From JASUTC01 sp035447925 (GTDB taxonomy: Bacteria > Thermotogota > Thermotogae > MWEM01), in the NCBI GenBank assembly GCA_035447925.1, contig DAOTHY010000005.1:1-64000 (forward strand): a DNA stretch of 64,000 nucleotides. Direction: 5' to 3'. Below are positions 8,465 to 17,048 of this stretch, piece after piece. Numbering within the stretch: position 1 is the stretch's first letter; the number at the start of each line of letters is the position of its first letter. The position numbers and the translations under genes were made by a program. The notes beneath the pieces are model-generated. The model was not told the origin of the DNA. It did no database searches and saw only the letters and a list, made by a program, of their open reading frames with translations.

Positions 8465-9398
8465 GAAGACAGTGACTGAGCTTAAGGAAATAGCCAAATC
8501 CAGGGAAATAAAGGGCTATTACAAGATGCGAAAAAAGGAATTGGTTCAATCATTGACCAGTGAGTTCATCAAAGAAATCGATCCCACTTCTATGGAAAAA
8601 ATCAGGAAATTACTCAGGAGCGAACCGAGAATTTTTGAATTGAGGAAAATAGCCAAAAAAATGGGCATATCCTTTAAAAGAAACATGAAAAAAAATGAAT
8701 TGGAGGACAGAATCCAGCGCTCGCTTGTCAGACACGAGAAGGCAGAGCAGGCTAAAGATTCACCGTTCATTTCAAGTGCAGGATCTTATCAACAGAATAT
8801 TAATCCAGGAGAACCGGTGATACCAGAACTTCCAAAAACCTATAAGCATGACAAATTGGTAGCTTTGCCAGTGAATCCCTTGTGGATCCATATCTATTGG
8901 GATTTTTCCGAGCAGACGATAACCCTCATTGAGCGCTTAAAAAATGAAAATAAAGCTATTTATTTGAGGATTTATGACGTAACCTACATCGAATTCAATG
9001 GAAATAACGCCCACCAGGTCTGGGAGTATGATATTTCGACAGACGGGGAAAGAAAATATTATGCGAATGTTAATAACCCTAATGCTTCCTATTTAAGCGA
9101 GATTGGCTACATCAATGATCGGGGAGAGTTTGTAACCCTTTTAAGAAGCAATCTGGTTCGAACTCCTCCAAATGCATTCTCAGCGAAAATGGAAGAAAAG
9201 TGGCTTGATCTGAGTTCCGGTTATAAGTTCTCGAAACCTGCCCAGGGTATACTATCGAAACCCACTTTTAAAGCCGTTGGGGGTTCGTCGTTCTTCCCGC
9301 AGGAATTCAACAGACAAGTGATTACGTCCGGAGGCGGTTCCTTTTTTAATTTTATAACAGCCAATCCCGACTCAGAGGAAGAGGGTGAATCATCATGA
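8439..9398 (+). CDS. Rho-N/SAP-like and DUF4912 domain protein
   Basis: A 319-residue protein with two short helical repeats at the N-terminus (about residues 8-45 and 52-90, Rho N-terminal/SAP-like, each with an LREIAK or LKEIAK pattern) followed by a DUF4912 domain (about 115-290) with the signature LPVNPLWIHIYWDFSE. DUF4912 proteins are often found beside alpha-glucan branching enzymes, and a role in glycogen metabolism or its regulation is inferred from that. Its exact function is unknown. ATG 8439 is chosen because GGGGAGG lies just upstream. The end overlaps the GH57 gene in an ATGA, so the two proteins are translationally coupled. Confidence 0.85.
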   Translation: MWSTKSLSEKTVTELKEIAKSREIKGYYKMRKKELVQSLTSEFIKEIDPTSMEKIRKLLRSEPRIFELRKIAKKMGISFKRNMKKNELEDRIQRSLVRHEKAEQAKDSPFISSAGSYQQNINPGEPVIPELPKTYKHDKLVALPVNPLWIHIYWDFSEQTITLIERLKNENKAIYLRIYDVTYIEFNGNNAHQVWEYDISTDGERKYYANVNNPNASYLSEIGYINDRGEFVTLLRSNLVRTPPNAFSAKMEEKWLDLSSGYKFSKPAQGILSKPTFKAVGGSSFFPQEFNRQVITSGGGSFFNFITANPDSEEEGESS

Positions 9399-10999
9399 CG
9401 AAAGGTTATTTCTCGCTGGTTTTACATGCTCATTTACCCTATATACATCATCCGGATTTCGAGGAATTTATGGAAGAAAAATGGCTGTTTGAGGCTATCA
9501 GCGAAACTTATATCCCTCTTCTCCGGGCATTTGAACGTCTTGATAATGACAAGGTCCCCTTTGCCGTAACCATGTCCATAACCCCTCCATTGATGGAAAT
9601 GCTGGATTCTCAAAGTCTGCAGGAAAAATACTTGAGACATCTGCAGGCGTTGATTAAGCTTTCAGGAAAAGAAATCGAAAAGACTAAGGAAGAGGATCCA
9701 AAGAAACATAAGATGGCGAAATACTATCATGAAGATTTCAAAGACCTCTTAAGGATATTTAAAGATGAATATCAATGCCGCATTTTGAATGGCTTTAAAA
9801 GGTTTTACGAAAGCGGACAATTAGAAATAATTACCTGTAATGCCACACACGGTTTTTTACCATTGATGGACAGATACCCCAACGCCGTTCGAGCGCAGAT
9901 CAAGACCGGCAAGCAAACATACAAAAATCACATGGGAGAAAATCCCAAAGGCATTTGGCTGGCAGAATGCGGTTATACCGCAGGGTTAGATCAATACTTG
10001 GCAGAGGAAGACATCCGCTACTTTTTCGTGGATTCTCATGGGATTTGGTATGCGGACACCCCACCAAGATATGGGGTGTACCGACCGTTAATCACAGAAA
10101 ACGGTGTTTTTGCCTTTGGGCGAGACCCTCAATCCAGTGAACAGGTTTGGAGTGCGGAAAGCGGCTACCCTGGAGATTTTAGATACCGTGAATTTTACAG
10201 AGATGTAGGTTTTGACCGAGAACACGACTATATCAAAGACTTTTTGGACAGTTGCGGAGTCCGCTCCAACACCGGTATCAAGTACTACAAAATAACCGGC
10301 AACAAAGTGGATCTGGGAAAAAAGGAGTATTACGATATAGATGAAGCAATGGAAGCGGCAAAAGCGCATGGAAATGATTTTGCCCAAAAAAAGGCTGCCC
10401 AAGTTGCTCATCTTTTCGATGTTTTTGATGGCGTACAGCCTCTCATCGTCGCACCATTTGACGCAGAACTTTATGGTCATTGGTGGTTTGAAGGTCCGGC
10501 GTTTATCGAACATTTTTTCAGAGCACTCCAAAAAATGGATGAAATTGATCCCATCACACCTCCCGATTTTATTGAAAACAAATTAAAATCCGTTCAGATA
10601 GATACGCCGGGTGATTCAACCTGGGGTGCCAATGGGTATAATGAAGTCTGGTTAAACGGTTCAAATGATTGGATTTATCGACACCTGGATCATCTCATTG
10701 AAAAAATGAGTGAGTTGGCCAATCAATACAAGGATGTTCAGGATGAGCTGAAAAAACGGGCTTTGAACCAGGCGGCAAGGGAATTGCTGCTGGCACAATC
10801 AAGTGATTGGGCATTCATCATGACCACCGGCACTACTGTTGAATATGCATCCAATAGAACAAAGCAGCATGTGGACAGATTCCTGAAACTTTACAACGAA
10901 ATATCCAATGATGCCATCAATCAGGAAGATTTGGAAAAAGTTGAATGGCTGGACCCGATATTTAAAGATATCGATTATCAAGTGTATTGCACATTATAA
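9395..10999 (+). CDS. 1,4-alpha-glucan branching enzyme, GH57 family
   Basis: GH57 retaining enzyme of about 530 residues, the size of the AmyC/TK1436-type branching enzymes that form alpha-1,6 branches in glycogen. Visible family regions: HAHLPYIHHP (about residues 11-20), NATHGFLPL (about 149-157), GIWLAECGY (about 187-195) with the nucleophile Glu, APFDAELYGHWWFEGP (about 354-369) with the acid/base Asp, and a C-terminal helical domain with an SSDWAF motif. It could in principle act as an alpha-amylase, but length and motif set favour branching. It is the last gene of the operon that starts at 7775, with a four-base ATGA overlap to the DUF4912 gene, and is followed by a terminator. Confidence 0.88.
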   Translation: MTKGYFSLVLHAHLPYIHHPDFEEFMEEKWLFEAISETYIPLLRAFERLDNDKVPFAVTMSITPPLMEMLDSQSLQEKYLRHLQALIKLSGKEIEKTKEEDPKKHKMAKYYHEDFKDLLRIFKDEYQCRILNGFKRFYESGQLEIITCNATHGFLPLMDRYPNAVRAQIKTGKQTYKNHMGENPKGIWLAECGYTAGLDQYLAEEDIRYFFVDSHGIWYADTPPRYGVYRPLITENGVFAFGRDPQSSEQVWSAESGYPGDFRYREFYRDVGFDREHDYIKDFLDSCGVRSNTGIKYYKITGNKVDLGKKEYYDIDEAMEAAKAHGNDFAQKKAAQVAHLFDVFDGVQPLIVAPFDAELYGHWWFEGPAFIEHFFRALQKMDEIDPITPPDFIENKLKSVQIDTPGDSTWGANGYNEVWLNGSNDWIYRHLDHLIEKMSELANQYKDVQDELKKRALNQAARELLLAQSSDWAFIMTTGTTVEYASNRTKQHVDRFLKLYNEISNDAINQEDLEKVEWLDPIFKDIDYQVYCTL

Positions 11000-11005
11000 A
11001 ATTTT

Positions 11006-11029
11006 CCCCGCATTTCATGCGGGGTTTTT
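11006..11029 (+). terminator. intrinsic terminator after the branching enzyme gene
   Basis: CCCCGCAT (11006-11013) and ATGCGGGG (11017-11024) form an 8-bp GC-rich stem with a three-base loop, followed by TTTTT. Confidence 0.85.
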
Positions 11030-11049
11030 AAACTCCAGGAGGTTAATCA

Positions 11050-11301
11050 ATGGCTTTAAAAAACGAAGAAAGTTTGAAAGAACTTGCATCCAAAGAACCC
11101 GCAATTTTCAACGAAGTATTTCTGAATTTTCAGATGGATTTATTCGATCATGAAAACGAATTGAAAAAATTGAAAGCGGTAGTTGAAACAAGAGGGGCAT
11201 TAACACCCGAAGAAAAAAAATACGAATCAGTTATGACTGCAAAGAAAGCGATTTTAGAAAGTGTTGTGGAAGACTTGTTAATCTACTATAAAAAGAGATA
11301 A
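11050..11301 (+). CDS. small helical protein of unknown function
   Basis: An 83-residue, charged, predicted all-helical protein with no signal peptide or membrane segment. A strong CCAGGAGG site (11036-11043) precedes ATG 11050. The heptad-like spacing of leucines in residues 25-45 (LFDHENELKKLKAVV) suggests a short coiled coil. I do not recognise the family. It sits between a terminator and the glpX gene and could be co-transcribed with glpX, although an extended -10 promoter begins right at its stop codon. Confidence 0.7.
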   Translation: MALKNEESLKELASKEPAIFNEVFLNFQMDLFDHENELKKLKAVVETRGALTPEEKKYESVMTAKKAILESVVEDLLIYYKKR

Positions 11302-11303
11302 AA

Positions 11304-11312
11304 TGTTATAAT
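11304..11312 (+). promoter_or_regulatory. extended -10 promoter of glpX
   Basis: TGT directly before TATAAT (11307-11312) makes an extended -10 element. No good -35 box is present at the usual distance. It lies 57 bases before the glpX ATG. Confidence 0.5.
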
Positions 11313-11368
11313 TTAATCAAATCAAGGCAGTTCGGTCGTTAAATATGATTCTACGGGGAGGATGAGTA

Positions 11369-12385
11369 ATGACAAAAGAAATGTATCCTGAGTTTTCTCT
11401 GGATTTTGTTCGTGTAACAGAAGCAGCCGCTCTGATGAGCAGCCGTTATTTGGGCTTTGGGGATAAAGAAGCGGTAGACGGTGCCGCAGTAGATGCCATG
11501 AGGGGCATGTTGGATTACATAGATATTAAAGGAACAGTCATTATTGGCGAAGGGGAAAAAGACGAAGCCCCCATGCTTTTTAGCGGTGAAAAAGTCGGGA
11601 GTTATATTGAAGATGCCCCCGAAATGGATATCGCCGTTGATCCCATTGACGGGACTCGGCTGGTTGCCTATGGTCTTCCGAATGGCATTGCGGTTATGGC
11701 AGCTGCGGAACATGGACAGATGGCATCATTACCCACATTTTACTGCAATAAATTGGCAGTCGGTCCTGAATTAAAAGGGCGATTGGATATCAACGCTCCA
11801 ATAAGGGAAAATCTAAAAGTGGCAGCAGCGGTTCTGAACGTTGAAGTGAGTGAAATAACAGTGGTGATCTTAAACAGGGATCGCCATAAAGAGATCATAG
11901 ATGAAATAAAAAAATCCGGGGCCCGTATTAAATTGATCAGCGATGGAGATATTGCAGGATCAATAGCCACAGCAACACCGGAAAGCGGTGTGAATATCTA
12001 CATCGGAATTGGTGGCTCTCCCGAAGGGGTATTGGCCGCAGCGGCTTTAAGAACACTTGGCGGTGAGTTACAAGTCAAACTTTGGGCTCAGAGAGAAGAG
12101 GAAAAGCAACAGCTGACCGAAGAGGGTTGGGATTTTGAAAAAGTATATCGTACCCAGGACTTAGTGGGCGGAGAACATGTCATTTTTGCCGCTACCGGAG
12201 TAACAAAAGGCGATTTTCTCAACGGTGTCCGATTTGTCCACGGAAAAGCCATAACGGAATCCATCGCCATGAGAATGCCCAGCGCCACAGTTCGATACAT
12301 AACGACGCATCATGATTTGAAAAAAAAGACCATTCGGCTCAAATCGTCCAGCGGTGATGAAAAATATATCGATATCCTGCATTAG
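11369..12385 (+). CDS. glpX: fructose-1,6-bisphosphatase, class II
   Basis: Hydrolyses fructose-1,6-bisphosphate to fructose-6-phosphate, the committing step of gluconeogenesis. Class II (GlpX) motifs are visible: VTEAAALMSSRYLG (about residues 11-24), GEGEKDEAPML (about 56-66) with metal-binding acidic residues, the VDPIDGTR signature (about 89-96), and GGSPEGVLAAAAL (about 215-227) for the phosphates. The length of 338 fits the family. ATG 11369 is preceded by GGGGAGGATGAG. The gene stands between its own extended -10 promoter and a terminator, so it is effectively monocistronic. Confidence 0.95.
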   Translation: MTKEMYPEFSLDFVRVTEAAALMSSRYLGFGDKEAVDGAAVDAMRGMLDYIDIKGTVIIGEGEKDEAPMLFSGEKVGSYIEDAPEMDIAVDPIDGTRLVAYGLPNGIAVMAAAEHGQMASLPTFYCNKLAVGPELKGRLDINAPIRENLKVAAAVLNVEVSEITVVILNRDRHKEIIDEIKKSGARIKLISDGDIAGSIATATPESGVNIYIGIGGSPEGVLAAAALRTLGGELQVKLWAQREEEKQQLTEEGWDFEKVYRTQDLVGGEHVIFAATGVTKGDFLNGVRFVHGKAITESIAMRMPSATVRYITTHHDLKKKTIRLKSSSGDEKYIDILH

Positions 12386-12414
12386 AATAATGGATCAGCA
12401 GCAAAAGAGAAGAG

Positions 12415-12443
12415 GGTGGTTTGCGAAAAGCCACCTTTTTTTT
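12415..12443 (+). terminator. intrinsic terminator after glpX
   Basis: GGTGGTTT (12415-12422) pairs with AAGCCACC (12428-12435), with one T-G pair, around a five-base loop, followed by eight T residues. Confidence 0.85.
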
Positions 12444-12507
12444 GATATACAGGGAATTGGTTCAGAACAAATAGGTGACTGAGCGGTAGCTTAGGAGGAA
12501 GCTTTTC

Positions 12508-13254
12508 ATGAATGACTTTTGGATATTTATTGTTGTTGGGTTTCTGGCTCAAATAGTGGATGGGGCGCTTGGTATGGCTTACGGTGTGACATCAAATTCC
12601 ATGCTTTTGGGTCTTGGAGTTTCTCCGGCTATTTCCAGTGCCAGTGTTCATTTTGCGGAAATTTTCACAACCTTGATTTCAGGGATTTCACATTTGAAAT
12701 TGGGAAATGTTGATCAAGCCTTGTTTAAAAAATTAGTGATTCCGGGAATTATTGGAGGAATAATAGGGGCCTATCTTCTGATACAAATTCCATCATCGGT
12801 TATTAAACCCATCATCGGGATTTATTTAGGTTTGATGGGGGTCAGGATCCTGATGAAAGCCTTTTCTTCAATGGAAAAGTCACGAGAGTATTTTGTGAAA
12901 AACCGCTTTTTCTACCTTTTGGGTCTAATGGGAGGTTTTTTCGATGCCATGGGTGGCGGGGGGTGGGGTCCCATTGTCACAACAACGCTTGTGGCCGATG
13001 GTAAAAATCCCCGCCAAACTATCGGGAGTGTTAATGCTTCAGAGTTTTTTGTGACGGTTGCGGAAGTCATGGCGTTTTTAACCCTCATTTCTCAATTCAA
13101 CTGGTTTGTGATTGGGGGACTGATCATTGGCGGCGGTTGTGCTGCTCCTGTTGCGGCGTTAATCACAAAAAGATTAAAATTCAAAGCCCTCATGCTGATT
13201 TTGGGAACTGTGATTATCGGCTTAAGTATCCGAACGGTCATTCTGTCCTTTTAA
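12508..13254 (+). CDS. TauE/SafE family membrane permease
   Basis: A 248-residue protein with about seven or eight membrane helices and the small-residue motifs of the TauE/SafE (DUF81) family: DGALGMAYG near the start (about residues 17-25) and the paired GGFFDAMGGGGWGP (about 138-151). Members export or import sulfite, sulfoacetate or similar organosulfur anions; the substrate here cannot be read from the sequence. ATG 12508 follows a strong TTAGGAGGAAG site. It lies alone after the glpX terminator and converges with the aldo/keto reductase gene. A hairpin GGGTGG/CCACCC at 13263-13283 between the two genes lacks a T-run. Confidence 0.85.
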   Translation: MNDFWIFIVVGFLAQIVDGALGMAYGVTSNSMLLGLGVSPAISSASVHFAEIFTTLISGISHLKLGNVDQALFKKLVIPGIIGGIIGAYLLIQIPSSVIKPIIGIYLGLMGVRILMKAFSSMEKSREYFVKNRFFYLLGLMGGFFDAMGGGGWGPIVTTTLVADGKNPRQTIGSVNASEFFVTVAEVMAFLTLISQFNWFVIGGLIIGGGCAAPVAALITKRLKFKALMLILGTVIIGLSIRTVILSF

Positions 13255-13334
13255 GGAGAAATGGGTGGAAGCACTACCCACCCAAGATTGAGTTGTATTT
13301 ATCTCTTGCGGATGAACGGTTAAAAACTCAAAGA

Positions 13335-14477
13335 TTAAGCAGTAAAGTAAGCATGAACCCTTTTCAGTTCCTGTATGATGGGGATATTTTGTGGACAAAG
13401 GGATTCACACAAACCGCATTCAACACATTGAGCGGCATCATGTTGACTTTTTATCAAGAAATCCTTGTACTGATTAGCATACTTTTCCTTATCTTGGTAC
13501 ATATGTGCCTTATTATAGAGGTCAAATATCATTGAGATACTTATCTTTTGAGGACATCCGTTGCAATAATCGCATCCTGTACATTTGATTTTGATTTTTT
13601 CCATGTATAATTTCCTGACCTTTTCTACCAAAGCGAGTTCTGATTCATTTAAAACACCGGCTTTTGCACGATTAAAGATGTTGATGTTTTCCTCGAGTTG
13701 CTCCATGGTGCTGACGCCACTGAGAATCACATTCACCTCTTCAAAGTTATAAAGCCATGAAAAGGACCATTCCACAGGATTTCTTTTGAGTGGGGCACTG
13801 TTCCAAAGTTCAATGATATCTGGTGAAGGTACCCTTGCCAAACTTCCTCCCCTTAAAGGTTCCATAATCACCACGGGAATATCTTTCGAATAGGCATATT
13901 TCAAGCCCTTTAAACCAGCTTGATATTCTTGATCGAAAAAATTAAGCTGAATTTGACACATTTCCCAATCGTGATAATCAATAATCCCTTTAAAAGTATC
14001 AAAATTATCGTGAAAGGAAAAGCCGGCGAATCTGATTTTCCCCTTTTTTTTCATTTCCTCCAGAAAGCCCGTTGCATTTAGTTCTTTCATCATTTCCCAT
14101 CTTTCCTTGCTCATGGCGTGAAGAAGGTAGAAGTCGACGTGATCGGTTTGAAGCCTTTCCAGTTGTTCATCCAGATATTTTTCAAAATCGGCATAGGCTT
14201 TAATCAACCAGACAGGGGACTTGGTAGCAAGTTTTGTTCTCTTTCGATATCCGTCTTTCAGCGCCTTTCCAACCACAATTTCACTTTTCCCGTTGTGATA
14301 TGGGTATGCCGTGTCGATATAAGTAACACCGTTATCTATGGCATATCTGATCATTTTTATTGCTTCTTGTTCATCAATGTCCTCCGGTTTTGCCGTTTCC
14401 ATAAGCGGTAATCTCATACATCCCAGTCCAAAACAAGATGTTTCTATACCCAATTTTTTAAATTGTCTTTTATGCAT
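13335..14477 (-). CDS. aldo/keto reductase with C-terminal ferredoxin-like Cys clusters
   Basis: A 380-residue protein with an N-terminal AKR TIM barrel (about residues 1-290) and a C-terminal domain with two cysteine clusters: CTGCDYCNGCP (about 300-310) and CVECGLCESLCP (about 354-365), expected to hold iron-sulfur clusters. The AKR catalytic tetrad is visible as Asp (DTAYPY), Tyr (YPYH), Lys (KLATKS) and His (LLHAM). Proteins of this build occur widely in anaerobes and are annotated as predicted oxidoreductases; the substrate is unknown. ATG 14477 is taken as the start because GAGGTG is well spaced, and an in-frame GTG lies inside that site. The gene is divergent from rex. Confidence 0.88.
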   Translation of the reverse strand: MHKRQFKKLGIETSCFGLGCMRLPLMETAKPEDIDEQEAIKMIRYAIDNGVTYIDTAYPYHNGKSEIVVGKALKDGYRKRTKLATKSPVWLIKAYADFEKYLDEQLERLQTDHVDFYLLHAMSKERWEMMKELNATGFLEEMKKKGKIRFAGFSFHDNFDTFKGIIDYHDWEMCQIQLNFFDQEYQAGLKGLKYAYSKDIPVVIMEPLRGGSLARVPSPDIIELWNSAPLKRNPVEWSFSWLYNFEEVNVILSGVSTMEQLEENINIFNRAKAGVLNESELALVEKVRKLYMEKIKIKCTGCDYCNGCPQKISISMIFDLYNKAHMYQDKEKYANQYKDFLIKSQHDAAQCVECGLCESLCPQNIPIIQELKRVHAYFTA

Positions 14478-14495
14478 CGCAATCACCTCACCCCT

Positions 14496-14524
14496 ATTTT
14501 ACACAAAACAGGAGATTATTCCAA
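14496..14524 (-). promoter_or_regulatory. promoter of the aldo/keto reductase gene
   Basis: On the minus strand, TTGGAA (14524-14519) and TAAAAT (14501-14496) are separated by 17 bases, with the start codon 18 bases further on. It diverges from the rex promoter, whose operator is about 80 bases away. Confidence 0.5.
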
Positions 14525-14561
14525 AACCGAAATAAAATAATCTCTCTTTTCCGGTCTTATG

Positions 14562-14593
14562 TGTTATAATCCTCATTGTGAAATTTACCACAA
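14562..14593 (+). promoter_or_regulatory. rex promoter with overlapping Rex operator
   Basis: An extended -10 (TGT then TATAAT, 14562-14570) is followed at the expected transcription start by an inverted repeat TTGTG (14576-14580), eight bases, CACAA (14589-14593). Rex-family operators have the form TTGTGAnnnnnnTCACAA, so this is a strong candidate autoregulatory site placed where bound Rex would block RNA polymerase. The rex start codon is 17 bases downstream. Confidence 0.75.
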
Positions 14594-14609
14594 AGAGGTG
14601 AACATCCAA

Positions 14610-15242
14610 ATGATTGAGAAGATACCCAAGCCGGTGGCCAGACGATTGGCCATTTATTATAGATTGTTGAAAGAATATTCAAAATTGGGGCTGAGTACCA
14701 TTTCTTCATCTTCCATGGGAGAACGACTTAATCTGAAGTCTAGTCAGATCAGAAAAGACTTATCTTATTTTGGCGGGTTTGGGAAACGAGGTACAGGGTA
14801 TAAAGTGATGGAGTTGATGAAAAGTATCGAAAGGATTCTGGGCATAGATCAAGCGTGGCATATTTTAATTATCGGTGCCGGAAAAATCGGAATGGCTTTG
14901 GTCAATTATTCCGGACTGTCGCAGGATGGTTTCGTCGTAAAAGCCATCGTTGATGCCGATAAGGATAAGATTGGAACCCTGATTGACACGCAACTTGTGG
15001 TAGAAGATGTTAGAAAGATGGGTCAAATTATCCAAGAGAAAAAGATAGACATCGGTGTTTTATGTGTCCCGCCCGATGTGGCCCAAAAAACGATTAACGA
15101 AGCTTTGAAATGTGGAATAAAGGGAATCATCAATTTTGTTCCCAAACGATTAGAAGTTCCGGAAGATGTGATGGTTGAAGATGTTCAAATATCCCTCTCC
15201 TTTAAGGCTCTCTCCTTTCGTATGGTCCATAATGGAAAATAG
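14610..15242 (+). CDS. rex: redox-sensing transcriptional repressor Rex
   Basis: Rex is a dimeric repressor that releases DNA when NADH rises relative to NAD+, controlling fermentation and reductase genes. Residues about 1-80 are the winged helix (the SSSMGERLNLKSSQIRKDLSYFGGFGKRGTGY region is typical of Rex) and residues about 90-210 are a Rossmann fold with GAGKIGMAL (about 96-104). The 210-residue length matches the family. ATG 14610 is chosen since AGAGGTG precedes it at good spacing; a longer in-frame version would start inside the operator. It is likely autoregulated through the palindrome at 14576-14593. Its targets may include the divergent aldo/keto reductase. Confidence 0.95.
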   Translation: MIEKIPKPVARRLAIYYRLLKEYSKLGLSTISSSSMGERLNLKSSQIRKDLSYFGGFGKRGTGYKVMELMKSIERILGIDQAWHILIIGAGKIGMALVNYSGLSQDGFVVKAIVDADKDKIGTLIDTQLVVEDVRKMGQIIQEKKIDIGVLCVPPDVAQKTINEALKCGIKGIINFVPKRLEVPEDVMVEDVQISLSFKALSFRMVHNGK

Positions 15243-15263
15243 AAACGATTTCTGCTTTCTTCA

Positions 15264-15272
15264 TGATATAAT
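15264..15272 (+). promoter_or_regulatory. extended -10 promoter of the proS operon
   Basis: TGA directly before TATAAT (15267-15272), with no recognisable -35 box, 37 bases before the proS ATG. Confidence 0.55.
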
Positions 15273-15308
15273 CGGGCAGAAATTCTAACTTCTTCAGAGG
15301 TGACTGTT

Positions 15309-17048
15309 ATGAGATTTTCAAAGTTATACGCTCCCACGTTAAAAGAGGCGCCATCGGATTCTGATCTGGTCAGTTATGAATACCTGGTAAGAGGCGGATT
15401 TATCAGAAAAGTGGCCGCAGGCATTTTTACCTATCTGCCCCTTGGTAATACCGTTCTTCAAAAAATTACCAAAATTGTTCGAGAAGAGATGGACCATGCC
15501 GGGTGTCAGGAATTATTGATGCCCATTGCGCAACCTGCCAATATTTGGAAAGAATCAGGTCGATGGGATGATTACGGACCTGAAATGATGAAATTGCAAG
15601 ACCGTCACAACCGGTCTTTTACCCTTGGACCAACACATGAGGAAATGATAACCGTTACTGTTAAAAATGAATTGGTGAGTTATAAAGAGCTTCCAAAAAA
15701 CCTCTATCAAATCAATACCAAATACAGAGATGAAATCCGCCCCAGATTTGGCCTTCTGAGAGCCAGAGAGTTTATCATGAAAGATGCTTACAGCTTTCAC
15801 ACGGACGAAGCCTCTTTGGATGAAGTCTATCAGCAGATGTACCAGGCTTACGAAAGAATTCTGGAAAGAATGGGACTGGATTATATGGCGGTCGAAGCAG
15901 ACTCCGGTGCCATCGGTGGAAGCGATACGCATGAGTTTGTTATTCTGGCTGAAAACGGCGAATCCCCATTACTCACATGTAAAGCATGCGGATATCGTGC
16001 AACGGATGAGAGAGCCCAGTATCAAGCTCAATACGATTATCCTGATGAAGTATTAGTCGACATCGAAGAAGTCAGCACACCTGACCAGAAGACCATTGAA
16101 CAGATTTCTGCTTTTCTGAAAGTTGAAAAACAAAGAATCGTCAAATCTCTCCTTTTTAAAGGGAAAACAGGATACATTCTGGCATTGATTCGAGGGGATT
16201 TGGAAATCAATCTGGCTAAGTTGAAAGCCATCGTGAACGACCAAACATTGGAGTTAGCACAACCGGATGATGTACTAAAGGAGTTTTCAACCCCTATCGG
16301 TTTCATTGGACCTGTTGGACTTGAAAAAGAGGGATTGAAAATCATTGCGGATCTAAGCGTTAAGGGATTGAAAAACTTTGTCACCGGGGCTATGAAATGG
16401 GATAAACATTTCATCAATGCCAATGTAGATCGAGATTTTCATGTGGATAGTTGGCAGGATATCAAAATGGTTACGAAGGGGGATGCTTGCCCCAATTGTT
16501 CGAACCCCTTGGAGGAAACACGGGGAATAGAAATGGGTCAAGTTTTCAAGTTGGGTCAAAAATATTCAAAATCCCTAGATGCGAATTTTACCGATGAAGA
16601 AGGAAATAAGTGGCCCTTTTTCATGGGTTGTTATGGCTGGGGCATTTCAAGAAGTATAGCCGGAGTTGTAGAACAGCTTCATGATGAAAACGGAATCCTA
16701 TGGCCTCTGTCATTAGCCCCCTATCATATCATCATCACCTTGATTAACCCCAAGGATACGGCTCAAACTCAAGCTGCCGAAGCGATTTATCAGTTGCTGA
16801 GAAAATCAGGCGAAGAAGTTTTGTTGGACGACAGAGAAAATTCTCCGGGATCAAAATTCAAGGATGCCGATCTGATCGGAATTCCCATCCGAATAACAAT
16901 TGGCAAAGGCATTCAAAATGCCAAGGTTGAATTGAAATTAAGAAACCATTCTCAAAAACAAGAGATTTGCATATCGGAAGGTTTTGATCTGCTCTTGCAG
17001 GAGATCATGAAGGCAAAAGCGTCATATGACCCAAGAAAACGAGTATAA
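15309..17048 (+). CDS. proS: prolyl-tRNA synthetase (bacterial type)
   Basis: Charges tRNA-Pro. The 579-residue protein has the bacterial layout: class II catalytic core with motif 1 (REEMDHAGCQELLMPI), motif 2 (RDEIRPRFGLLRAREFIMKDAYSFH, about residues 137-161), an inserted YbaK-like editing domain (about 230-385, which clears misacylated Ala-tRNA), motif 3 (GCYGWGISRSIAGVVEQ, about 440-456) and an anticodon-binding domain (about 475-575). ATG 15309 is preferred; an upstream GTG at 15300 lies within the AGAGGTG ribosome site. The gene starts a long run of same-strand genes to 26 kb and overlaps the next gene by about 23 bases. Confidence 0.96.
   Translation: MRFSKLYAPTLKEAPSDSDLVSYEYLVRGGFIRKVAAGIFTYLPLGNTVLQKITKIVREEMDHAGCQELLMPIAQPANIWKESGRWDDYGPEMMKLQDRHNRSFTLGPTHEEMITVTVKNELVSYKELPKNLYQINTKYRDEIRPRFGLLRAREFIMKDAYSFHTDEASLDEVYQQMYQAYERILERMGLDYMAVEADSGAIGGSDTHEFVILAENGESPLLTCKACGYRATDERAQYQAQYDYPDEVLVDIEEVSTPDQKTIEQISAFLKVEKQRIVKSLLFKGKTGYILALIRGDLEINLAKLKAIVNDQTLELAQPDDVLKEFSTPIGFIGPVGLEKEGLKIIADLSVKGLKNFVTGAMKWDKHFINANVDRDFHVDSWQDIKMVTKGDACPNCSNPLEETRGIEMGQVFKLGQKYSKSLDANFTDEEGNKWPFFMGCYGWGISRSIAGVVEQLHDENGILWPLSLAPYHIIITLINPKDTAQTQAAEAIYQLLRKSGEEVLLDDRENSPGSKFKDADLIGIPIRITIGKGIQNAKVELKLRNHSQKQEICISEGFDLLLQEIMKAKASYDPRKRV

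Noticed and set aside
10088..10531. 147-codon minus-strand frame inside the GH57 gene
   Set aside because: Antisense to the catalytic region of the enzyme; the coding strand shows clear family motifs.
13263..13283. GGGTGG/CCACCC hairpin between convergent genes as terminator
   Set aside because: The stem is short and no T-run follows on either strand.
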